This document shows, piece after piece, positions 49,859 to 59,754 of a stretch of DNA of 64,000 nt (positions are counted from its first letter, which is position 1; each line of letters starts with the position of its first letter). The translations under genes were made by a program, and so were the position numbers. The notes beneath the pieces were generated by a model, which was given only the letters and a program-made list of their open reading frames with translations, did not search any database and was not told where the DNA came from. The stretch is from Desulfosporosinus nitroreducens (lineage in GTDB: Bacteria; Bacillota; Desulfitobacteriia; Desulfitobacteriales; Desulfitobacteriaceae): assembly GCF_023897015.1 (NCBI RefSeq), contig NZ_JAMHFY010000006.1, positions 124,001 through 188,000 of the forward strand, given 5' to 3'.

Positions 49859-50389
49859 ATGAACATTAATATTCGTGGTAAACATATCGAACTTACAGAC
49901 GCCCTTAAAGAGTATGTTATGAAACGAGTGGGTAAGTTAGCTAAATACTCTGACGAGTTTATGGACGTTCAAGTAACCTTGCTTGTCGAGCGTGACCGGC
50001 ATCGGGTGGAGGTTACTGCTCCACTCAATGGTATGATTTTGCGTGGCGAAGAAGAAACCGAAGATATGTATTCGTCAATTGACATGGTCGTTGAGAAATT
50101 AGAACGCCAAATTGATAAATATCGGACGCGTATTAATAAACGGATGCGCTCTAAGGTCCTGAAGGATCATGATCCTAAGCAACAAGTTGCAATGAGCGAT
50201 GAACCGAGTGAGGAGATTGTTCGAAATAAGAAGTTTTCTGCTAAGCCAATGTCCGTAGAAGAGGCGATTATGCAGATGAATTTAGTAGGCCATACATTCT
50301 TTGTGTTTACAAATGCTGAAAGCCAAGAAATGAATGTAGTCTATCTGCGCAATAATGGAGACTATGGGTTATTGCAACCTCAGACGTAA
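49859..50389 (+). CDS. hpf: ribosome hibernation promoting factor, long form
   Basis: A 176-aa protein. The N-terminal S30AE domain (1-100) blocks the decoding site, and the C-terminal domain (about 118-173; KPMSVEEAIMQMNLVGHTFFVF) dimerises ribosomes into 100S particles. Precedes secA and prfB as in B. subtilis. ATG after AGAAGGGGG. Confidence 0.95.
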   Translation: MNINIRGKHIELTDALKEYVMKRVGKLAKYSDEFMDVQVTLLVERDRHRVEVTAPLNGMILRGEEETEDMYSSIDMVVEKLERQIDKYRTRINKRMRSKVLKDHDPKQQVAMSDEPSEEIVRNKKFSAKPMSVEEAIMQMNLVGHTFFVFTNAESQEMNVVYLRNNGDYGLLQPQT

Positions 50390-50452
50390 TCAGCCAGAGT
50401 TCGAGCAAATCGCGTGGTGTAATCGGACTGATCTGCCGCTAATAATTGAGCG

Positions 50453-50478
50453 AAAGGCCCGCATATGCGGGCCTTTCT
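50453..50478 (+). terminator. intrinsic terminator after hpf
   Basis: AAAGGCCCGC (50453-50462) pairs with GCGGGCCTTT (50467-50476) with an ATAT loop; a short T stretch follows. Confidence 0.78.
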
Positions 50479-50627
50479 GCATATATATTGAAAGAACAGC
50501 AGGTTTTATTTTGGTTCGAACGTAAATGACAAAAATATCCCATGAGTTAATCATGAGGCTTGGTTGCAGTCGTATCTCAAGGATGTTAGAATTAAGGAAT
50601 ATACAAAGATTGAGAAAGGTGGACATA

Positions 50628-53144
50628 ATGGGGTTTTTAGATTTATTCGATGATAATGCACGCGAAATACGAAAATATCAAAAACGCGTTGCAGTGATTA
50701 ATAGCTTTGAACCGACGATCCAGGCTTTGAATGATGACGAATTGCGTGGTAAGACTGCTGAATTTCGAGGACGTTTGGAGCAGGGAGAAAGTCTGGAGAG
50801 TGTGCTTCCGGAGGCTTTTGCAGTTGTACGAGAGGCTGGCCGAAGGGTGCTTGACCAACGACACTATGATGTACAGTTAATTGGAGGGATGGTCCTTCAT
50901 GACGGCCGGATTGCCGAGATGCGTACAGGGGAGGGAAAAACTCTTGTAGCCACTTTGCCGGCCTATTTGAATGCCTTATCAGGAAAAGGGGTTCATGTCA
51001 TAACGGTCAACGATTACTTAGCTCGTCGCGACAGTGAATGGATGGGACGTATTCATCAATTTCTTGGTCTCTCCGTGGGCTTAGTTGTTCATGGGTTGAA
51101 CTATGAGCAACGCCGAAACAGTTATGCTTCAGATATTGTTTATGGTACAAACAATGAATTTGGTTTTGACTACCTCAGGGATAATATGGTTACAAGACCT
51201 GAGGCCTTGGTTCAACGTGAGTTGCATTATGCTATCGTGGACGAAGTAGACTCGATCCTCGTTGACGAGGCACGCACACCACTGATTATTTCTGGTGAAG
51301 CGGACAAGCCTACTGAGTTATATTTCAGGGTGGCTATGATTATTCCGCGCCTAAAAACCGAAGAGGATTATAAGGTCATTGAAAAAGAACGTGTCGTCAC
51401 CCTTACAGAAAAAGGCGTAAGTCGAGTGGAGAGCATGCTAGGTGTTGACAATCTTTATGAAGATATTCATAGCGAGCTCGCACATCATGTTAACCAAGCC
51501 TTGAAAGCGCAAACCCTTTTCAGACGTGACCGCGACTATGTGGTTAAAGACGGGGAAGTAATTATAGTTGACGAGTTTACTGGACGTCTGATGTTTGGGC
51601 GTCGCTACAGTGAAGGATTACATCAAGCCATAGAGGCTAAAGAGGGCGTCAAGATTGAAAAAGAATCACAAACGTTAGCCACGATTACCTTTCAAAATTA
51701 CTTTAGAATGTATGAAAAGCTCTCGGGCATGACCGGAACGGCTATGACGGAAGAACCAGAATTTCGCAAGATTTATAAACTGGACGTTGTAGAAATTCCA
51801 ACCAACAAGCCTTTGTTGCGTAAAGATGAGCCGGACATTATTTATCGTACAGAGGAAGGTAAGTTCTTAGCGGTTGTGGATAGTGTCATTGAACGACATA
51901 GCAAAGGGCAACCGCTTCTGGTAGGAACGGTTTCCGTCGAAAGATCGGAACACTTAAGTACTTTGTTAGAAAGGCGAGGGGTTCCACACCAAGTCCTAAA
52001 TGCCAAATTCCATGAAAAAGAAGCTGAAATTGTTGCTCAAGCCGGACAACACGGCATGGTTACAATTGCCACAAACATGGCTGGTCGAGGAACAGATATT
52101 ATTCTCGGTGACGGCGTGGCTGAAATAGGCGGGTTACATATTATTGGGACAGAGCGACATGAGTCCAGACGAATTGATAACCAATTGAGAGGGCGTGCGG
52201 GACGTCAAGGTGACCCCGGATCAACTCAATTCTTTATTTCGTTAGAGGACGATCTAATGCGTTTGTTTGGTGCCGATAATATTATGGGCATCATGGATAA
52301 ATTAGGGATGGATGACTCTATACCTATTACCTCTAAAATGATTTCCCGTTCTATTGAAACCGCCCAACGACGAGTTGAGAACCGCAACTTTGAAATTCGT
52401 AAACATGTACTTGATTATGATGATGTCATGAACCTGCAACGTGAGGTTATTTATGCTCAGCGGCGTGCAGTTCTCATGGGAGAAAATCTGCATGATAATA
52501 TCATGGACATGATAGAAAAGGCAGCCACAAACAGTATTAGCATGTTTAGTGGGGAAAGCACGTTTCCGGAAGAATGGGATTTGTCTAGCTTAGCTGATTA
52601 TGTAGAAGGATTTTTTCTGCCTGGAATCCATTTATCACCCGAAGAGTTAGCAGAGCTTTCAGCTGAAGAAATTGAAGCAATGCTGATTGAAAAAGCGAAA
52701 GCACTTTATAAGAGCCGCGAAGAGTTATTTGGTGCTGACCTAATGCGTGAAGTTGAGCGAGCAGTAATGCTTCAAGTGGTAGACAGCAAGTGGATGGATC
52801 ATCTTGATGCTATGGATATGTTGCGAGAGGGGATTGGGTTACGTGCCTATGGTCAGAAGAATCCACTCGTAGAATATAAGCGTGAAGGGTACGAAATGTT
52901 CCAAGCGATGATCGACTCCATTCAGGATGATATTGTCCGTTATGTTATGCGGGTGACACCGCAGGTCCGGGAAGAAGTTGCAGAGCAGCCTCGTAATGTA
53001 ACAGAAAACCGCTATGAAGGTGAACCGAGTAAACCAGTTCACACAGGAGACCAAATTGGACGCAATGATCTTTGCCCATGTGGAAGCGGATTGAAATATA
53101 AGAAGTGTTGCGGGGCAAAGAAAAAGCAACGTCCAGGAGCGTAG
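50628..53144 (+). CDS. secA: preprotein translocase ATPase SecA
   Basis: Motor pushing unfolded proteins through SecYEG. 838 aa from ATG 50628 (AAGGTGG upstream). Walker A MRTGEGKT is at 99-105, [13 protein letters not shown] marks the DEAD motif, and [12 protein letters not shown] motif VI. The C-terminal zinc-binding tail [14 protein letters not shown] that binds SecB or phospholipid is complete. Longer 5' reading is without RBS. Confidence 0.97.
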   Translation: MGFLDLFDDNAREIRKYQKRVAVINSFEPTIQALNDDELRGKTAEFRGRLEQGESLESVLPEAFAVVREAGRRVLDQRHYDVQLIGGMVLHDGRIAEMRTGEGKTLVATLPAYLNALSGKGVHVITVNDYLARRDSEWMGRIHQFLGLSVGLVVHGLNYEQRRNSYASDIVYGTNNEFGFDYLRDNMVTRPEALVQRELHYAIVDEVDSILVDEARTPLIISGEADKPTELYFRVAMIIPRLKTEEDYKVIEKERVVTLTEKGVSRVESMLGVDNLYEDIHSELAHHVNQALKAQTLFRRDRDYVVKDGEVIIVDEFTGRLMFGRRYSEGLHQAIEAKEGVKIEKESQTLATITFQNYFRMYEKLSGMTGTAMTEEPEFRKIYKLDVVEIPTNKPLLRKDEPDIIYRTEEGKFLAVVDSVIERHSKGQPLLVGTVSVERSEHLSTLLERRGVPHQVLNAKFHEKEAEIVAQAGQHGMVTIATNMAGRGTDIILGDGVAEIGGLHIIGTERHESRRIDNQLRGRAGRQGDPGSTQFFISLEDDLMRLFGADNIMGIMDKLGMDDSIPITSKMISRSIETAQRRVENRNFEIRKHVLDYDDVMNLQREVIYAQRRAVLMGENLHDNIMDMIEKAATNSISMFSGESTFPEEWDLSSLADYVEGFFLPGIHLSPEELAELSAEEIEAMLIEKAKALYKSREELFGADLMREVERAVMLQVVDSKWMDHLDAMDMLREGIGLRAYGQKNPLVEYKREGYEMFQAMIDSIQDDIVRYVMRVTPQVREEVAEQPRNVTENRYEGEPSKPVHTGDQIGRNDLCPCGSGLKYKKCCGAKKKQRPGA

Positions 53145-53216
53145 GTCTAATTGCTAGGGATGCCATTAGCGCATTGTTTCTTAGAAAGCAAATGGATTTA
53201 GAAAGGGTGAATATGA

Positions 53217-54324
53217 GTGCTTTCTGATTGGAAAAAGGATCTTGAAACATTATCATTGTCTTTGGCAGATTTGAGGGTTTCCCTTTGACGTCGCTAAGCG
53301 TATTGATAAAATTAGTGCTTTAGAGACGGAATTCCATAGACCGGATCTATGGGATGACCCGGTCTATGCTCAGAAAATCATGCAGGAGCTGGCCTTGCAT
53401 CAAGGCAAAGTTAAAATTTATGAGGAGCTTGAGCGGGAACTTGAGGAGACTTCGACTCTCTGGCAATTAGCTGCGGAGGAAGACGATGTGAGCTTGGAAC
53501 CCGAGATTGCGCAGGGTATAACAACGCTTAATCAAAGGTTTGAGGCCTTGGAAATAGAGTTATTGCTTTCAGGCCAGTACGATCGAAACAATGCCATTTT
53601 AACTCTCCATGCTGGCGCCGGCGGGACAGAAGCACAAGATTGGGTTCAAATGCTTTATCGACTTTATATTCGTTGGGGCGAGCGTCATGGATATAAGGTG
53701 GAAACCCTGGACTTTTTACATGGGGAGGAGGCAGGCATCAAAAGTGCAACCCTGTCCTTCAGTGGGGAAAACGCGTATGGATATGCTAAGTCTGAAAAGG
53801 GTGTACATCGATTAGTAAGGATTTCGCCATTTGATGCATCAGGGCGTCGACATACTTCATTTGCTTCTGTAGATGTAATACCGGAAGTCGCTGAGGATAA
53901 CAGCGAAATAAATATTGATACTGAGGATTTAAGGATTGATACATATCGATCCGGCGGAGCAGGCGGACAACACGTTAACAAGACGGATTCTGCTATCAGA
54001 ATTACGCATTTGCCGTCCGGGATCGTAGTTCAGTGCCAGAGTGAACGTTCTCAAACCCAAAATAAAGCTGCAGCCATGCGGGTTTTACAGGCAAAATTAT
54101 TGGAACTTAAACGTAAAGAGCAAGAAGCGGAGATTTCCGAAATTCGAGGCGAGCAACAAGAAAATGCTTGGGGCAGTCAAATACGTTCCTATGTCTTCCA
54201 TCCCTATAGCATGGTTAAAGACCATCGTACGAATGTGGAAACTGGAAATGTTTCAGCAGTAATGGACGGGGAAATCGATGCATTTATTGCGGCGTTTCTT
54301 CAGAAGACTAAAACTGTGCAATAA
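53217..54324 (+). CDS. prfB: peptide chain release factor 2, with programmed +1 frameshift
   Basis: Releases peptides at UGA and UAA. The short first ORF starts at GTG 53217 (AGGGTGA 7 bp upstream), reads MLSDWKKDLETLS..LADLRVSL and meets TGA at 53286-53288. A CTTTGAC slip site (53283-53289) with a GAGGG internal SD-like element before it lets ribosomes shift +1 into DVAKRIDKIS.. and complete about 368 aa. The RF2 SPF tripeptide (ISPFDASGRRHTS) and GGQ (AGGQHVNKTDSA) are intact. A plain ORF call would begin 54 codons too late (about 53380). Classic autoregulation by RF2 level. Confidence 0.93.
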
Positions 54325-54377
54325 CCCACAAAGTGACAGCCTGCAGATTTAGAAGATGTGCTAAAGGAGGGAATCGA

Positions 54378-55208
54378 GTGACCACAATTGAATTAAAGCG
54401 AGTCGCAAATGTTATTCGGCAAGACATTATATCCATGCTTGTTACTGCGAAATCTGGGCATCCTGGCGGAAGCCTATCCGCTGCGGATATCGTGGCAACG
54501 TTATTCTTCAACGAAATGCGAATTAATCCCAAGGATCCAAAATGGGCGGATCGAGACCGCTTTGTCCTTTCAAAAGGGCATGCAGCTCCCGTGCTGTATT
54601 CTGCTCTGGCGGAAAAAGGCTATTTTTCCAAGGAAGAGTTAAAGGGGCTTCGTCAAACAGGGCATATGTTACAGGGACATCCTGATATGAAAAAGACTCC
54701 CGGTGTGGATATGTCTACAGGCTCCTTAGGGCAAGGACTTTCGGCAGCCAATGGAATGGCCCTCGCAGGAAAGTTGGATGGCAAGGATTACCGAGTGTAT
54801 GCTTTATTGGGCGATGGTGAGATGGCAGAGGGACAAGTTTGGGAAGCAGCGATGGCTTCTGCCCATTACAAACTGGATAATGTAACAGCTATCATAGATT
54901 ATAACGGGTTGCAGATTGATGGCAAAACAGACAGTGTCATGTGTTCGTCTCCGCTTTTAGAGAAGTGGCAGGCATTTTGCTGGCACGTGATTGAAGTAGA
55001 CGGGCACGATATTGATGCGTTGCTAGCAGCCTTTGCTGAGGCAAAAACGGTCAAAGGAAAGCCAACTATGATCATTGCCAAGACAGTGAAGGGTAAAGGG
55101 GTTTCCTTTATGGAAGACCAAGCAGGTTGGCATGGTAATGCGCCTTCAGTTGAGCAAGGCGAACAGGCCCTCAAAGAACTGCGGGAGGAGGCGGCGAACC
55201 TTGGCTGA
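54378..55208 (+). CDS. transketolase, N-terminal half
   Basis: The thiamine-diphosphate-binding half of a split transketolase, 276 aa. GDGEMAEGQVWEAAM is the TPP/Mg motif and SKGHAAPVLYSALAE is N-terminal. Together with the next gene it makes the two-subunit form found in many anaerobes. GTG start after AAAGGAGGG. Works in the non-oxidative pentose phosphate pathway with the transaldolase and RpiB. Confidence 0.94.
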   Translation: MTTIELKRVANVIRQDIISMLVTAKSGHPGGSLSAADIVATLFFNEMRINPKDPKWADRDRFVLSKGHAAPVLYSALAEKGYFSKEELKGLRQTGHMLQGHPDMKKTPGVDMSTGSLGQGLSAANGMALAGKLDGKDYRVYALLGDGEMAEGQVWEAAMASAHYKLDNVTAIIDYNGLQIDGKTDSVMCSSPLLEKWQAFCWHVIEVDGHDIDALLAAFAEAKTVKGKPTMIIAKTVKGKGVSFMEDQAGWHGNAPSVEQGEQALKELREEAANLG

Positions 55209-56145
55209 TAAACAAGCGACACGTGAAGCATATGGTAAAGCTCTCCTGATTTTAGGGGCGGAAAATCCAAACGTCGTAGTTTTAGATGCGGATTTATCAA
55301 AGTCAACTAAGACTGCTGACTTTGGTAAAAAATATCCAGAACGTTTCTTTAATATGGGGATTGCTGAGTCAAACCTGCTGGGAACGGCTGCTGGCCTAGC
55401 TGCAGCTGGTAAGATCCCATTTGCCAGCACCTTTGCAATTTTTGCAGTTGGACGGGCATTTGAACAGATTCGCAATTCTATTGCTTATCCGAAGCTAAAT
55501 GTAAAAATTGCAGCTACACATTCAGGAATTACGGTTGGGGAAGACGGCGGATCCCATCAGGCCATCGAAGACGTGGCGATCATGCGCGCTGTTCCCAATA
55601 TGGTTGTTTTAGTCCCTGCTGATGGAGAGGAAACACGCCAAGTGATTTTAGCCTCTGCTAAATATTATGGACCTGTTTACATAAGGATGGGTCGTCTGGA
55701 TGTTCCCCTGCTTTTTGACGAGGATTATCATTTTGAAATTGGGAAGGCAAATGTCCTTAAAGAAGGAACAGATGTTGCCATCATGGCTAATGGTATTATG
55801 GTCTCTATGGCCCTGGAAGCGGCCTCTGATCTAGCCGCCGAGGGGATTAAGGTGAGTGTGGTTAACGTTGCTTCTGTAAAGCCGTTAGATGAAGACACGA
55901 TTGTACGTGTTGCTAATACCACTAAAGCTGTTGTGACAGCAGAGGAACACAACATTATCGGCGGGTTGGGAAGCGCGATCTCAGAAGTGCTTGCTGAAAG
56001 GCAACCTACGCCTATAGTTCGCGTCGGACTAAAAGACACCTTTGGGGAATCAGGGAAACCCGTGGAACTTCTCGAAAAGTACGGTTTGACTAAAGCGGCG
56101 TTGATCAAAGCTGTTCATGAGGTTCTTGCAAAAAAGCAAAAGTAA
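55201..56145 (+). CDS. transketolase, C-terminal half
   Basis: 314 aa with the pyrimidine-binding domain (FFNMGIAESNLLGTAAGLA, HSGITVGEDGGSHQAIED) and C-terminal transketolase domain (VVTAEEHNIIGGLGSAI). TTG start at 55201 with GGGAGGAGG nine bases before it, overlapping the first half by 8 bp. Two terminators follow. Confidence 0.94.
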   Translation: MADKQATREAYGKALLILGAENPNVVVLDADLSKSTKTADFGKKYPERFFNMGIAESNLLGTAAGLAAAGKIPFASTFAIFAVGRAFEQIRNSIAYPKLNVKIAATHSGITVGEDGGSHQAIEDVAIMRAVPNMVVLVPADGEETRQVILASAKYYGPVYIRMGRLDVPLLFDEDYHFEIGKANVLKEGTDVAIMANGIMVSMALEAASDLAAEGIKVSVVNVASVKPLDEDTIVRVANTTKAVVTAEEHNIIGGLGSAISEVLAERQPTPIVRVGLKDTFGESGKPVELLEKYGLTKAALIKAVHEVLAKKQK

Positions 56146-56193
56146 TTTAAGGCAAAACCTATTTTCTAAAGTGGATCTAATTATTTAAAATGG

Positions 56194-56226
56194 GACCAGC
56201 AATACTGAAGTGCTGGTCTCTTTTTC
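56194..56226 (+). terminator. intrinsic terminator after transketolase
   Basis: GACCAGCA (56194-56201) pairs with TGCTGGTC (56211-56218), followed by CTCTTTTTC. Confidence 0.85.
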
Positions 56227-56289
56227 TGTTCTACCGATGGATAACCGATAATAACCCTCGAATAGGGTCGATATGTGACGTAAGCCCCA

Positions 56290-56340
56290 GGAACTCACTT
56301 TAGGCAGAGTAGCAGTTCACCTAAGTGAGTTCCTTTTTTT
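56290..56340 (+). terminator. second terminator before ftsE
   Basis: GGAACTCACTT (56290-56300) pairs with AAGTGAGTTCC (56323-56333), followed by seven T. The remaining gap to ftsE (56341-56488) holds no gene; no clear promoter was identified. Confidence 0.82.
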
Positions 56341-56488
56341 GGTACTCTTGAGTGTTAAGCGGTTACTGACTAAGAACAAAACATAAGAATGTTTTGGAAT
56401 TAGAAACAGGAAATCCACGGCTGGTGTCGAATAAAATAAGAGTTATAGAGAAAAAAGGGGCGCTGCGTACAAAATCAAGGAGGACTGT

Positions 56489-57175
56489 ATGATTCAGTTA
56501 ACAAATGTGTCCAAGATTTATCTCAATGGTGCCAGAGCCCTTGTCGATGTCAATCTAAAAATTGGCAAAGGGAGCTTTGTTTTTCTGGTAGGTCCTAGTG
56601 GGGCAGGTAAATCGACGTTAATCAAGTTATTATATCGTGAAGAGACTCCGACCCGTGGGCAGGTTCAGATCAACAGCAAAAATTTAGTTAGAATGAAAGA
56701 CCGGGAAGTGCCTTATCTAAGGCGTAATATCGGGGTGATTTTTCAAGATTTCAAGCTATTGCCTAACAAAACGGTTTTTGAAAACGTTGCATTTGCACTT
56801 GAAGTAATCGGAGTTGCCAAGAGTGAGGTTCGAAACCGTACCTTGGCGACATTAGAACTTGTTGGGCTTAAGGCAAAGGAGACCGCATACCCCCATGAAC
56901 TGTCTGGCGGTGAACAACAGCGGGTCTGCGTAGCCCGGGCAATTATTAATAATCCTGCACTCTTGGTGGCAGATGAACCAACCGGCAATCTCGACCCAGA
57001 TACTGCATGGGATATTATGGAGTTACTTTATGATATCAATAAACGTGGTACGACCATCGTGATGGCTACTCACGCCAGGGCTATTGTAAATAAGATGCAA
57101 AAGCGTGTCATTGCTATAGAAAACGGCCGAGTAGCGCGTGATGAAGAAAAAGGGGGATATGGCTACGATGCTTAA
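56489..57175 (+). CDS. ftsE: cell division ATPase FtsE
   Basis: ABC-type ATPase that with FtsX controls peptidoglycan hydrolases at division or elongation. Walker A GPSGAGKST, signature LSGGEQQRVCVARA, Walker B LLVADEPTGNLD. 228 aa. ATG after AAGGAGG. Overlaps ftsX by about 17 bp. The hydrolase partner is probably the M23 gene two positions down. Confidence 0.95.
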   Translation: MIQLTNVSKIYLNGARALVDVNLKIGKGSFVFLVGPSGAGKSTLIKLLYREETPTRGQVQINSKNLVRMKDREVPYLRRNIGVIFQDFKLLPNKTVFENVAFALEVIGVAKSEVRNRTLATLELVGLKAKETAYPHELSGGEQQRVCVARAIINNPALLVADEPTGNLDPDTAWDIMELLYDINKRGTTIVMATHARAIVNKMQKRVIAIENGRVARDEEKGGYGYDA

Positions 57176-58055
57176 TTCCTCTGGTTATATTTTTAGAGAG
57201 ACGATTAACTCTATGAAACGAAATCCGTGGCTTAGCCTGGCATCCGTCGTAACGGTCATGGTTTCTCTAGTGATCTTGGGTTACTCGATTTTTTTCTTAG
57301 CTAATGCCGCTAATATGGCTAAATCCTTTGAATCTGAGTTAGAGATTGGTGCATTTGTGCAAATTGAATACACGCCAGAAGAAGTACAGGACTTGAAAAG
57401 CCAGATTGAACAGATGCCGGGAGTAGAGTCAGTGACCTTGGTAACAAAGGAACAGGCTCTGGAAGAATTTGGAAAAACAATAGGGGGATCACAAGGTAAT
57501 ATTGTTTCTGATGTAGGAGGAACCAATCCTTTTCCAGACAAGTTGACAGTCAAAGTTACCGATCCACAGAACGTTAAAGCTTTGGCTAGCTCGTTGGAGA
57601 GCAACCCAGGGTTATACAAAGTACGTTATGGACAGGACTTTGTGGATCAGCTTCTTAAATTCACACAATGGTTGAGATGGATTGGCTTTGGTGTAGTCGC
57701 CGCCTTCGGCGTCGCAGCTGTTGTGCTAATTTCTATTAATGTTAAAATGAATGTTTTTTCTCGTCGCCGAGAAATTCAGATTATGAAATTAGTTGGCGCC
57801 AGTAATAGTTTTATTCGTTGGCCTTTTCTTATTGAAGGGTTAGCCTTAGGCCTCGCTGGAGGGACATTAGCAGCTGTCATTGTTGGACTTGGCTATAATT
57901 GGATTACAGTGTATGTTCAATCAACACTGACTTTTTTGCCAGTGGTTCAAAATGAACTTCTCTTTCGTCAGGTTTCTATAGGTCTATTACTCGGGGGTAT
58001 GGTGATGGGAGCTCTGGGAAGTTTATTTTCTTTGCAGAAATTCCTGCGTGCATAG
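57159..58055 (+). CDS. ftsX: cell division membrane protein FtsX
   Basis: Four membrane helices (first near residue 25-45, three between about 170 and 295) and an extracellular domain (about 50-165) that binds the hydrolase. RETINSMKRNPWLSLASV at the start is typical. Start ATG 57159 with AGGGGG close by; ATG 57168 is an alternative. Confidence 0.94.
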   Translation: MATMLNSSGYIFRETINSMKRNPWLSLASVVTVMVSLVILGYSIFFLANAANMAKSFESELEIGAFVQIEYTPEEVQDLKSQIEQMPGVESVTLVTKEQALEEFGKTIGGSQGNIVSDVGGTNPFPDKLTVKVTDPQNVKALASSLESNPGLYKVRYGQDFVDQLLKFTQWLRWIGFGVVAAFGVAAVVLISINVKMNVFSRRREIQIMKLVGASNSFIRWPFLIEGLALGLAGGTLAAVIVGLGYNWITVYVQSTLTFLPVVQNELLFRQVSIGLLLGGMVMGALGSLFSLQKFLRA

Positions 58056-58095
58056 GGATCGGAAGTGTCTTACTCTGTGGGGCCTGCACACTCAG

Positions 58096-58120
58096 CGACA
58101 GTGTCTGCAGGACACTGTCG
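58096..58120 (+). repeat. perfect hairpin in the ftsX-M23 gap, repeat-family fragment
   Basis: CGACAGTGTC pairs with GACACTGTCG across a TGCAG loop. GACAGTGTCTGCA also occurs in copy A (3513-3525), and CTTGCCAT- and CATC-like words follow to 58180, so the 293-bp gap (58056-58348) looks like a degraded member of the dispersed family. No gene in the gap. Confidence 0.55.
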
Positions 58121-58348
58121 TCTACATGTAAAGTTTCGTTGCTCGTCTTGCCCTTTCACCATCATGACACCTTGCCATATAGGCTGGTGTTCTAATATCA
58201 AACATCCTTGTTTGAGTAGACAACTCCAGTATACATATGCAGTATATTCGACACTAGGCACGTACTGTGCCGTTGCTTGGGCATATTGAAGTGCAAATGT
58301 CACTAAGCATTTCTATGATAAAGTTTTATTTAAGGACGGTGGGGTTGT

Positions 58349-59500
58349 TTGTTCGGGAAGAAAGTCATACCAACTGTGCTAGTAAGTCTTCTTTTGCTTG
58401 GGACGTCGGCATTGCCTACCCGGGCTGATCAACTGGGGGAAAGTATTCAACAGAAAAATGATATTCAAAGTCAAAAAGATCAAGCTCGTGGACAACTAAA
58501 TAAGCTTACCTATACATCGGAAAAGATGAAGACTCAACTGGCTCAATTAGAAACCCAAGTTGCTGCGGCTCAGACCGCTTTGAATCAAAATAAGGTTGCC
58601 TATGTGCAAGCGCAAACCCAAGTTACCGTTGCACAAAAGGAATTGGATCAAAAACAAAAAGAACTTGATGACCGACGTGTAGCACTGGGAAAACGTGCAC
58701 GTGGAATTTATGAAAGTGGTCAGATTAGCCATTTGGAACTTCTCTTTCAGTCTACAGATCTCAGTGATTTCATTACGCGAATGGAGTATTTTTCTAAGTT
58801 AGTGGACAATGATCGTCAACTGCTTGAGGATATTGAATCCCAGAAAGCACAAATTTCCAAGAAAAAGAGCGAATTACAGGCCAAAAGGGATCAAGCAGCA
58901 AAGCTTGAAAAAGAATCTGCGTTAGTTACCGCAGACCTTGAGAAGAAAAAATCTCTGCAAAGTAATGCTTTAGAACAGAATCAGAAAGCCCAGCAAGCTG
59001 CTTTTGATGAAATTGACCGATTGGAAGCCGAGTCAAAGGCATTGACGGAGAAAATTCGTAAATTACAGGCAACACAGGCAGGAAAAGGATCTCCGTCAGG
59101 CAATGGAACAATTTCCACTTGGCCGGTACCTGGCTATTATGAGATAACTAGCCCCTTCGGCTGGAGGACTCATCCTATTACGAAAAAACGAAGTATGCAT
59201 ACCGGAACGGATGTTGGCGCTCCAACGGGGACTAAACTTCATGCTGCAGGAGCAGGGGTAGTTATAATGGCGGGTTGGAACACGGCCTATGGAAATATGA
59301 CAATTATTGACCATGGCAGTGGGATATCGACGCTCTACGGGCATCAGTCGCGCTTGGATGTCAGCGAAGGGCAATCCGTTGAAGCTAATCAAGTCATTGG
59401 GGCTGTCGGCTCAACAGGGTGGAGTACAGGAGCACACTTGCATTTTGAAGTTAGGGTAGGTGGAAACCCTACCGATCCTTTACAGTATTTCCCTAACTAA
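58349..59500 (+). CDS. murein hydrolase activator / M23 peptidase (EnvC/PcsB-like)
   Basis: Exported, 383 aa: signal peptide (to about residue 26, ALPTRA), a long coiled coil (about 28-245) and a C-terminal LytM/M23 domain (about 265-383). Unlike SpoIIQ above, its catalytic residues are complete: HTGTD, LYGH and HLHFE. TTG start with GGTGGGG upstream. Next to FtsEX, it is the probable FtsEX-controlled hydrolase. Confidence 0.9.
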   Translation: MFGKKVIPTVLVSLLLLGTSALPTRADQLGESIQQKNDIQSQKDQARGQLNKLTYTSEKMKTQLAQLETQVAAAQTALNQNKVAYVQAQTQVTVAQKELDQKQKELDDRRVALGKRARGIYESGQISHLELLFQSTDLSDFITRMEYFSKLVDNDRQLLEDIESQKAQISKKKSELQAKRDQAAKLEKESALVTADLEKKKSLQSNALEQNQKAQQAAFDEIDRLEAESKALTEKIRKLQATQAGKGSPSGNGTISTWPVPGYYEITSPFGWRTHPITKKRSMHTGTDVGAPTGTKLHAAGAGVVIMAGWNTAYGNMTIIDHGSGISTLYGHQSRLDVSEGQSVEANQVIGAVGSTGWSTGAHLHFEVRVGGNPTDPLQYFPN

Positions 59501-59584
59501 AATGGATAAGCAGTATTTCTACGCAAGGATAAGCATATAATAGAGCAAGTCTAAAGAAAACTTGGCTGGTGCTAAGCCTTGAAA

Positions 59585-59730
59585 GGCGTCACTTTTTCGC
59601 CATCCTTGGTCAGCGATCGCCTAGTTGCACTAAATGCGCTGGTCTAACCTCGAACCTGGTGTTCGAGGTTAGAGCGACGCCATGGATGGCAAAAAGGGAC
59701 ATTCAGAAAGTTATACTTTCTGACTAGTGC
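59585..59730 (-). repeat. dispersed foldback repeat copy D
   Basis: TTTTCGCCATCC (59594-59605) faces GGATGGCAAAAA (59684-59695), enclosing a perfect 12-bp hairpin CTAACCTCGAAC/GTTCGAGGTTAG (59644-59655/59661-59672). The element ends in TTATACTTTCTGACTAGT, the inverse of the start of copy C at 30.08 kb. It lies just before ctpA. Confidence 0.75.
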
Positions 59731-59754
59731 AAGAAAGGGAAGGGGTTTACTGGA

